In this document: in pieces, positions 51,501 through 60,000 of the stretch
Numbering within the stretch: position 1 is the first letter of the stretch
Layout: each line of letters opens with the position of its first letter
From: Hydractinia symbiolongicarpus
Taxonomy: Eukaryota > Cnidaria > Hydrozoa > Anthoathecata > Hydractiniidae
Length of the DNA stretch: 60,000 bases
Reading direction: 5' to 3'
Assembly: GCF_029227915.1 (NCBI RefSeq)
Contig: NC_079875.1
Location: forward strand, 6,946,001 to 7,006,000
The notes under the pieces: model-generated
What the model saw: the letters and a program-made list of their open reading frames with translations, nothing else
What the model was told of the DNA's origin: nothing
Databases searched by the model: none
Translations under genes and position numbers: made by a program

Positions 51501-54500
51501 AATCATTCTACATGTAGGAAGTTGTGCAGTGTCTGTCATGAAGCAATCCGGTTGTAAATAGCATAGTGTGCTCTGGGCTATAGACCCCACCCTAAAAAAT
51601 TGACCCCACCTACATTACAAACCCCCATATGTTGATGGTAAACCCCACCTTCCGCAACAACTCCCACATCGAAACTTATGGATACCAACCTTCGTATCAA
51701 AACCTTCCTTTTTTGGAATTACGAGATTATAAAATCTGAACAAATCTTTATATGTCCAAAAGGGGCTCTAAAATGCAGTGACAATGTCCAACTGTAGATG
51801 ATGTTGAATTTATATATTGATAAATAAATTGTAAACTATAAAAAGTTTCTTTTGTTAGCCCTCCACTTTCCACTTATTTTGTCTAGTTTTTATGGATAAT
51901 ATAATCATAACTCAACAACAAAAGTTGCCCCCCCCCCTCTATAACGAAAACACCCACAAGAATTCAGAAGTATTTTCACGACAGCGGGTGCACACTATGA
52001 GTAGTGACTGCACTATAGTGATCACATTACAGGGCTGCAGGACTACAGCAAGATGAAGGGTTACTCCCTCCCCCCTCCCTTTATTTTAATCACCTGAAAA
52101 TGTGTTAAACATTGTGGTAATGTATGATGGGTGAATGATAGAAAAACACTTTTTTTCCAGGAAAGTAATGTAAAACAAAACTTTTTGGATCCATTGTTTC
52201 AATTGCAACAAAAAGATTTAAAAGAAATTAGCGTGAGTTATTTAATATTGTTTTGTAACTATTTCCCAAATAAAATCTAGAAATTGTTAAATTTGCGGTT
52301 TGCATTTTATCAATGTTAAAATCACTTTAATTTTTTATTTATTTTACTATATTTAATTTCTTTGTAGCATCACCGGAAAAAGTTAGAGAGCAGACGTCTT
52401 GATTTTGATTACAAGAAAGGAAAAGGCGCAAAAGGTTTGAGTTATTTTGATATCATATTAAATTTGTGTCCGCACATGACAATGTAAAATTAGTGATGAT
52501 AAAATGATAATCCTGTATATTTTCAGAAGTTTTAGAAGTTATTTAATTGGCAAAACATGGAATTTTTTTTCACTATTTGTAAATATTTTTTAGTTTCTGC
52601 AGATGAGCTCCAAATGGCAGAAGAAAAATTTGAAGAATCAAAAGATCTTTGCTATAACAGCATGATGAATTTTATTGACAGTGATGTAAGACTTTTTGAT
52701 GATGTCATAGTTTTTTGATTAAGCAATATCTCCACTTAAGACCTTTACTTCCAAATCAGCTTTTTATTACACCCTTTCTACTTCCTATTTTTTCACACCA
52801 AAAAAAAAAAAAAAAAAAGACGGTTAATATTAGTTTTTATTGGGACCTGATCAAAGGAATATTGAAGATAATTTTCTAAAAGTAGATCATTTATAAAAAG
52901 ACAATATAAGTTTCCTCTAAATAAGGTTTGAAATTAAATTTACATTCTCAGCTTCTGTTAAGCCTAAAGTTTACTAATATAAAATTAGCTGGCATTTTTC
53001 CTTTGTTTCCTTTCTGTGTTTTGTTTGTCGAGAACATGTTCTAGTGTTAAAATAAGGAAAATATATTCACTATTTTTTCATGCTAAAGACTGAGCATATT
53101 GGACAGTTGCATGTTTTTGCTGAAGCTATTCGTGATTACCATCGCCAATGTTCAGAGATTATGGATACTGTTGTGACGGTTCTTTCTGAAAAGTAAGTCG
53201 TTGTGTTCCGGTAATTGAATATATTGTTTCTAACTTCAGTGACATAATTCAATTTCTTTATTTTCAGTAACATTAAAAACAGCTAGTTCTACAAATTTTC
53301 ATTGTAACATAACCAATAAGTGAAACATTAAATAAATTATTTTCAATCTTTAAAATGCTCGTTTTGTGGTTTAGTTTCATAAAAATAAAACTTATCGAAT
53401 TAAGTTTTCTTCTTTTTATTTTTTGTTTAAGAATAGGACATCATACACCATTGTCATTTAGTTCTTCAAAACTTGGTCGCACAGAACAATATCTACTATT
53501 TTATGTTGACGGCGTTAGTAAAATTAGTCAAGACATGTTTTGCACTTATTAATTTGAAGCCAAAGAGCATCAAAACTGGTCCGAGAAATTGTTGTCTTCT
53601 TCTGCCTAGCTAACTAGGGGCCAGCCGAGACTAAAAATAGTCAAATTTACCAGAGCTTAGACAACCTACAGGTTTCAGAAGCAACAGGTTGATGGTATCA
53701 TTATGGTCAAACTTGTCTTATGTTAAGCACTGTTTAAAGTGCTACACAATAGAAAACAGTTAACAGCTTATCGACACGTCCTAAAAATGTTTTAAATCAA
53801 TTATCTGTCTCAATGTTTGACTGGCTAAGTGGATGTACCCACAGGTGTTATAGTCTTGTATAATAATAGTTTCTTATATTTGTGTACCATATTTATTATT
53901 TAACTGTAAAAAATATATGCATATCTAACGGCCAAGGTTTATGATTATCTTATTTTTACTATCATAATTTATTTTCTCAGGGATCGGTGTGAAAAGGGTT
54001 TCATTTTTTGTAGACTCTCCGAAGCAGCAAGCAGACCGCGTGATGACAGAACCTTTATTTCACGACCAAAATTTAGTGCAGACAATGACAGTTTAGACTC
54101 TTACGAGCTTCACCAAGCTGAAATGAAGACATCTCCTGCGCCAGCGCATAGGCCGAATGCTCCAACTATTTCAGCTCCTGTAATGCCTGCACCAGCAGCC
54201 CCACGTACACCTAGTGCTCGTGGGTTGTATGATTTTGAACCAGGTAAATAATTCGAATGTTGTCTCGGTAATACATGGAATAACGTTGTTAATATCACGA
54301 ACTAATATTTTCAGGGTACCTTGTGAGTGTTTATAGTATGTTAATGCTTAAGAGTTCTTTGGCAAATTCTTATTCAGTTTTGGGCAGCTGATCATTTGGT
54401 TTAAATAATTTCATGGTGAACCAGCTTAATACAGATAAATAACATTTGTTTTTGTTTATCCAACAACAGACCAACAACAACAACAACAACAGAATTTTAA

Positions 54501-54996
54501 AAATTAAATGAATCATACATTCATGTATTTTTGTAACACAAACTAAAATTTTTAGTTGAGGATTTGAGAATTACAGTCTTAGAAAGTTAAGGAAATAGAA
54601 GTACTAAAATTTATTTTAAAATTTTTTGATCAGTTTAGGTTGTTGTTTAACCGTTTGCCTTTTTGTTCTGATTCTAAAATAATGCTAGTATTAAAAATCC
54701 CTGTTAGTTTCCCAGAAGTAATTTTTTTTAAATACTTTTCTGGTAAGATTGTGGTGAATATAAAAGAAACTGTTAGGGACTAGAACCCTGTCTTATGAAT
54801 GTGTAATTTTATTAAAGTTATCCAATACATATATTGTTATTCTATATTTTTAGAAAACGAAGGTGAATTAGAATTCAAGGAAGGCGACATTATTGAATTG
54901 ACAAGTCGATTAGACGAGAATTGGTTGGAGGGTGTTTGTAATGGTAAAACCGGCTATTTTCCAGAAAATTATGTCGAAATTTTAGTCCCCTTGTAG
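48506..54996 (+). CDS. SH3GL: Endophilin-A-type BAR and SH3 domain protein, complete
   Basis: Exons: 48506-48550, 49863-49931, 50237-50309, 50549-50692, 51270-51331, 52161-52232, 52368-52434, 52594-52685, 53089-53192, 54014-54243, 54854-54996; phases join to 366 residues. The N-terminus [15 protein letters not shown] is the amphipathic H0 helix of endophilins. The N-BAR domain follows (to about 240) with diagnostic blocks [27 protein letters not shown] and [18 protein letters not shown] proline-rich linker comes next, and an SH3 domain occupies about 311-366 ([37 protein letters not shown]). Endophilins bend membranes at clathrin-coated necks and recruit dynamin and synaptojanin through the SH3. 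The length equals that of vertebrate endophilin A (about 350-370). The paralogue cannot be assigned to SH3GL1, 2 or 3. An in-phase upstream acceptor at 53981 would add 11 residues. Confidence 0.95.
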
Positions 54997-57900
54997 AACG
55001 AGGCTTCTTCTTTACTCACCCAAAATTATTATTTTGTGATAATATATATATATTGATCCTTAGTTTGTAATTTATTAGGTTGTACAATTTAAGATTTCTT
55101 TCACCTTTTACATGTGTGGTGTCGATTTGGCGTGCTAAGCCGTCAAAGTGTAGTACTAACCTTATAGAAATTTTATTGTTGTGTTTTACCTGGAAGCTAA
55201 TTTTTATTTTTATTTTTTTCATACATGACTATTGTTATGATTTTTCTTAACGACGATATTATCAATTTAACATTTTTTTTTTGGTGTGAGTAATGTCTAG
55301 ATTTCACAAAATCTTTAGTATTATTTCTTCTCCAGTTAAATTTTTCAATGGCAATGCTTGAAACAATCAAACATAAATTCATCAAAAATGAGAATGTTTG
55401 TTGTTTACACGTATGTAAAATTAATATTTAGCCTCTTCTTTTTATCACTGAAATAAGGAGAAAAAATGTATAGCTTGCACTTTTTGTTTTTAGGAAAAAG
55501 ATATGCCCAATAATTTTTAGTAACTATTTCTTTTATAATGTTAGTTCTTTCACACAATTCAATATTTGTTGTGATTATCTTACATATATATATATCTGTA
55601 TATTTTGGTGGGTGCATTTATAATTATGCATTTAATCGTAGCACACAGTGTGATCTGAATGTTTATCTATGTAATGTTTTTTGTTGTAATCAACGTGCAA
55701 TATTCTAATTTGTTTTATTTCTTTATTTTGTGACTGAGTGTCTGCTATGTTAGGAAAGTCAGCATCTGGAAAACTTTGTTCTGTTCTATAAGTTGTACCA
55801 AGTCAAACTCATAAGAGCTGGTAACCTGCTGGATATGGGTTTCGCCTTGTAATTGCATGCTTAGCAAGTGTTTTTATTACAGCTAAGGGTCAATTTGGAC
55901 CATATTGATAAAATGTTTGAGCACTGAAGTGACAGTGCTGTATAAGTATTCTAATTAATAATAAGAGGAATAAGAAATTAAGTTTTGGCTCGGGTCACTT
56001 GCCAGATAATACAGTTTCTGACGACCCATAGCTTCGGATCTGTATGTCGGTTTGCAATCAAATTTTGTGTATAAAAATATAGGGCCCATACAAGCTTTCC
56101 AGACAATTTTATTGCAAATCAAGTTGCAGGTCCTGAGTTATTGGGTCACTGAAACAAAATTACAAGACGAGACCGGACGAGCAAATGGGTGTCATTTTGG
56201 CAAAAAAAATTATGTTAATCAATTTACTTTTATAATATCTATTCATTGATAAAGTTTAAATGCACATCCCTTAACAGGTCTAGAAATGCTGATGACAAAA
56301 AATGTCAAAATTTGCTACTACTTAAAAGACATCATAATTTATGCAGCATAATTAAATCTGAAATTCTTTAAAAGTGAATATCTTGAGAACTAAAAGAGCC
56401 TATTAAAAAATTTACAAATACTTGTTAACAAACTTTTTAAGCTCTATAATATAAGTCCAACATATTTTACACCTTGGGTTCCTTTTAAAACTATAACAAA
56501 TTTATTTGGTTATGATATTTTACTAATGCGTGTCTGCTTTAATTAATACATATATAGTAGCAACAAAAATAGTTATTCGAAACAAAAAACGTTGATGTAA
56601 ATTAGCATGGAATCCTATAATTTTGACAATATTTTTAGACTACCCTATTATAAAATCCACGAAAGTGAACTTCTTCAGTTGTGAAGTATACTTAATAATG
56701 AAATTAAGGTTTATCTAACACTATCTGCTTTAAAGTCTTTAGTACAAACCTTCACAATTAATAAGAAGTAAATAAGACTAGCGTGTGCTACCTTCATCAA
56801 CTTGTTTGTAACACTTAGCTATGAAATAAGTTTTAGCTTTTAACTTTTTAGAACTGTGTTTAATAATGATAGTAACTTTAAAGATTGCTCTTAACGATAC
56901 TTCATTTTTTTTAGATGAAATATAAAATTTAAAAATAATAAAGGTAAGATAATATCACAAATTTTAGATATATTTTATGTTTCTTCTGATTTCTGATTAT
57001 AATTTAAAATGAGATAAATTATTGTATTACGAAAAATTATAAAAGGTTATTTCAACATTTCTCAGATATGAGTATATCTTAGAAATGTTGAAATAACCTA
57101 ATTATCTCAACATTTGAATGTGCAGGACACATCGGCTCCCTGCTTTAAGGGAATTAATTTTAACGAATAATCATCACAAATTTCATGAGTATTTTTTTCA
57201 ATTTCGCTCAAATTAGTTCCGCGAAAATTATTGGAAAAATTGGCTATTTTCGCGATATTCTGGTGAAATTTCTTCGCGCAAATTACTTTTCACGAAAATA
57301 AGAAATAAATAAATCAAAAAACCTCTACTAGAATTGTATCAACTTTTGTTGGGTTCCTATAAAGAGTTTATTTTATGTGCTGTGGGGCTGTGGGATGATC
57401 AGAAAGCTAAATTAGAAGATATGATGCTGTTAGCTCGATTGATTGTTTTTAAGAAGATAATTCTGTTAATACCCTGAAATCCTGAAATAGATAAAAAAAA
57501 AAACGGTTCTGCAATTTGATTGGTTGTTTTGCTCTACATACCTGTAGGCATTAAAATTTTGCGAGGATTTATTTTTGTGATATCGCAAATGAAAAATATG
57601 CGATTTTTTTAGATTAAGCAACAAATTAACTTTGCTCATTTTTAAAATATTGCAAATAGTGAAATAAGTTGCATAAAAGGTAAAATTGAGAATCCAGCTT
57701 CTGTAAATGAACCGGTAAATGTTCAATTTTGCGAGAATTTAATTTCGCGAATTTTAAAATTAATTTTGCGAATTTTAAAACTGATTCGTTAGAATTAAAG
57801 TTCTCAAGTAGCAATTCTAAAATTTAAAGCAATTCGAAAATATAGCAAAAATCAAAAAAGGCGCAAAATATAATTTTCACGAAAATCTGTTCTTTAAATT

Positions 57901-58231
57901 CTTTTTTCGTTAAAAATTTTTCAAAAAAAAATATTTCTAACAGTATTTGTGTAAAAACTGAAAATAAAAACAAAACAAAAACATTAACAACCAATCAGAA
58001 TGCATGAATGGTAGTATGTACATTTTAATTTAGAAATTACGTTTGAATAAAAAATTAATTAAAAACTCACAAGTTTGATAATAAATATTTTAGTAGATGA
58101 GTATTATTTTTTGGTATTATTTTTGCATCTTACAAGTTAAGAAATTATCTAAAGGATGTAAAATTAAAGGCCACGTTGTTTATTTTAAAAGCGAGATTAA
58201 ACTATTTTTGTTTGTTATTATTATTATAGAC
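54997..58231. other. Endophilin 3' region and intergenic segment
   Basis: The sequence is AT-rich. A 19-bp perfect hairpin lies at 57044-57099. From about 57190 to 57900, short CGCGAAAATT/AATTTTGCGAATTT blocks recur in both orientations, resembling a degraded transposon end cluster. No gene was recognised. The upstream part is probably endophilin 3' untranslated sequence, but no convincing AATAAA was identified. Confidence 0.4.
57044..57099. repeat. Perfect 19-bp hairpin with 18-nt loop
   Basis: AGGTTATTTCAACATTTCT (57044-57062) and its exact reverse complement (57081-57099) are separated by an 18-nt loop that is itself partly self-complementary (AGATA...TATCT). A further CTCAACATTTG follows at 57106. 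It is intergenic. Confidence 0.9.
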
Positions 58232-59805
58232 ATGCCTAAGAAAAATTCTTCGTGGGGGGTCAACACAAAAGCGGCTGAAGCACGTGAAAGAAAAAACCAA
58301 CAGAAAGTAGAAGAACAAGCTACAAAACAGAAAGCGAAAGACGATGCTTATTGGCTCGATGAAAATAAAATAGAACAACGGAAGAAGGAGAAAAAGGTTT
58401 GACCTGGCGTATTGATTTTTTGATTTAAGGATATAATACAGGGAAAAAACACACAGCGGTTAAGCTTTTACGCCATCTTCCAGCAAGGAGCAAGTATGGT
58501 TACTAATATAAATGCTGAGTCAGCCTTTCTAATTCACGTCGGTATCTGGCAATTGCCGAGGCGAATGCCAATGTGTTGACCAAAATTCCCTAATCACGTC
58601 GACAACTTTTTGCGATGCGTTGTTAATTGCATTTTAGGTGAAGTTACGTAAGTTTTGCTTTTATTTTCTCTTTTTATTCAACTGTTTTATGAAATTATGT
58701 AATCCCATCCTGAATTTGTCAATGTTGAGAGCGTGCTTAAAACATAGATTTTTGGTTATTTGGCCGGATCAAATTTTCTCAATTTTCTGCGGTTTCTGGG
58801 CGACAACGTGGAGTGTTCCGTTATAATGCATTCTTGAAAGTGCAGCTAGCATATTTCAAACGCTGTTCACATAACATGTGCAAAAGCAGCAGTTTGGTAT
58901 GCGACCGGCTGCCGATAATTTTATGTTTACATTTTCGGCCATGTTTGTAGAGCAGGGAAAAAGACTGTCTTTGTGTACAAAATTAATGTAATATTTTCAT
59001 ATTAAAAATCCCAGATAAAATTTGCAGAAAAGAGCAGAAAAAATAACTGTTAGTTTGTATAGAACTAGAAATTCAACCTTAACGGGCAGAGATATAGCGA
59101 TATGGTTTTGCGACGGAGTAATAGTACATTTACCATATAAATATTTTTTTCTTAACAAAAATGTATACGTCACTTTGGCATCGCCGTGCGTTGTTTAAGT
59201 CACTCGAACCCTTCACACTACGTGTTTGGTTATAGGATAGAGAACAACAGAAGAAGGAAGAATTACTTGCTAAAAAGCTAGACGCAAAAAAATTACTGGA
59301 AGAAGAAGAGAAAGGTTTACACTCATCTGCACCAAGCAAAGGAAGTACGTTTATTTCATCTCGACAGCGAGATTATGTATTGACTGAAATAAGCTACTGA
59401 AAAATACACTCAAGTTTTTATAATTCCAAATTTAAAGGCTTAACATATCTTTAGCACGTGCTTTATTTTATCCTCATTTTGATTACTTGGCGGGTACGGG
59501 TTCTATATGTCTGCATTTTATAAGAGGATCAGCCGGTCTTGTTTGTAAATTTTAACTGTTACTATACACGTAACTTCGCGTGCTAGAATTTCATATGATT
59601 GATTTTTTAATTTTTCTTTATAAATATACAGAAGTTGTAACAAAAGTGACGCTGTCTGATATTGAAAAAATTAAAGAAAAAGAACGAAATCGCCGTGAAC
59701 ACGCAGCCATGTTGAGAGAGAAAGAAAAAAAGAGAATAACAGAAAACCCGGTTGTCGAAGAAGAAAACCCGAATCGGAAAATGGCGGAGCTGTTGGCTGA
59801 AGAAG
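58232..59805 (+). CDS. CCDC124: CCDC124-like ribosome-associated coiled-coil protein (3' partial)
   Basis: Three coding exons are in the window: 58232-58396, 59236-59344 and 59632-59805, with phases 0, 1 and 1. The start MPKKNSSWGVNTKAAEARERK and DDAYWLDENK match the conserved N-terminus of CCDC124 (MPKK..., NTK(S/A)A, DAYW.DD). The following exons are lysine- and glutamate-rich coiled coil ending KVTLSDIEKI and ENPVVEEENPNRKMAELLAEEG, which matches the middle of the family. CCDC124 and its yeast relative Lso2 bind idle ribosomes and help them recover from stress. The C-terminal region lies beyond the window, so the gene is partial. The ATG at 58232 is the conserved start, and a TTATTATTATTATAG acceptor-like site ends only two bases before it. 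The intron 58397-59235 contains no other gene. Confidence 0.85.
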
Positions 59806-60000
59806 GTATTAGTTTTGCTTTAAGTATTCTTTGAGATATGGTGTACTACTTGACTTTGTAAGGTAAAATATCAATCTAATAAAAGAATAATAATAATTGT
59901 GGATATAATTTTTTTTTACATTTTCTTTTTAAAATAAATAAATTTATGAACATGGTTTATATTAGCAAATATTATTTACACTACGTTTAGTTATCTAAAG

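Overview
The window is eukaryotic and animal. It is strongly AT-rich, its genes are broken by many short phase-consistent introns, and the proteins are metazoan: an insulin-receptor-family tyrosine kinase, casein kinase 1 gamma, an endophilin-A type BAR-SH3 protein and a CCDC124-like protein. The load of small DNA transposons, the P2X7-like and THAP transposon genes, and possible splice-acceptor sites just before start codons suggest a cnidarian, perhaps a hydrozoan. The species is inference; no species-diagnostic marker was found.

Layout. 2-718 is the decayed 3' end of a LINE-type retrotransposon. 1890-19532 (+) is the insulin-receptor-like gene from the cysteine-rich domain to the stop codon; 17 exons join in frame to 1281 codons, while the signal peptide and L1 domain lie before the window. 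19533-26756 is intergenic and holds a pogo-type MITE, a SINE fragment and two very small inverted-repeat elements. 26757-40322 (+) is the complete casein kinase 1 gamma gene, 10 exons and 410 residues, ending in the palmitoylation-type CCC tail. Its first intron carries a SINE and a complete 2.0-kb transposon. 40323-48505 is intergenic with tandem repeats and MITEs. 48506-54996 (+) is the endophilin gene, 11 exons and 366 residues. 54997-58231 is intergenic. 58232-59805 (+) is the first three coding exons of a CCDC124-like gene that runs off the window.

The four host genes all lie on the + strand. They belong to separate processes (growth-factor signalling, Wnt/membrane kinase signalling, membrane curvature and endocytosis, ribosome association) and nothing indicates co-regulation. 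The most unusual object is the element at 28972-30981. It has 19-bp inverted ends, a perfect 8-bp target duplication, a THAP DNA-binding gene on one strand and a convergent gene for a P2X7-receptor-type zinc-binding cytoplasmic domain on the other. No transposase catalytic domain is visible. A second notable group is a set of 58-102 bp elements with AACCTCG inverted ends and 11-bp target duplications.

Exon borders were set by hand from GT/AG signals, reading phase and family knowledge. No alignment, database search or transcript data was available.
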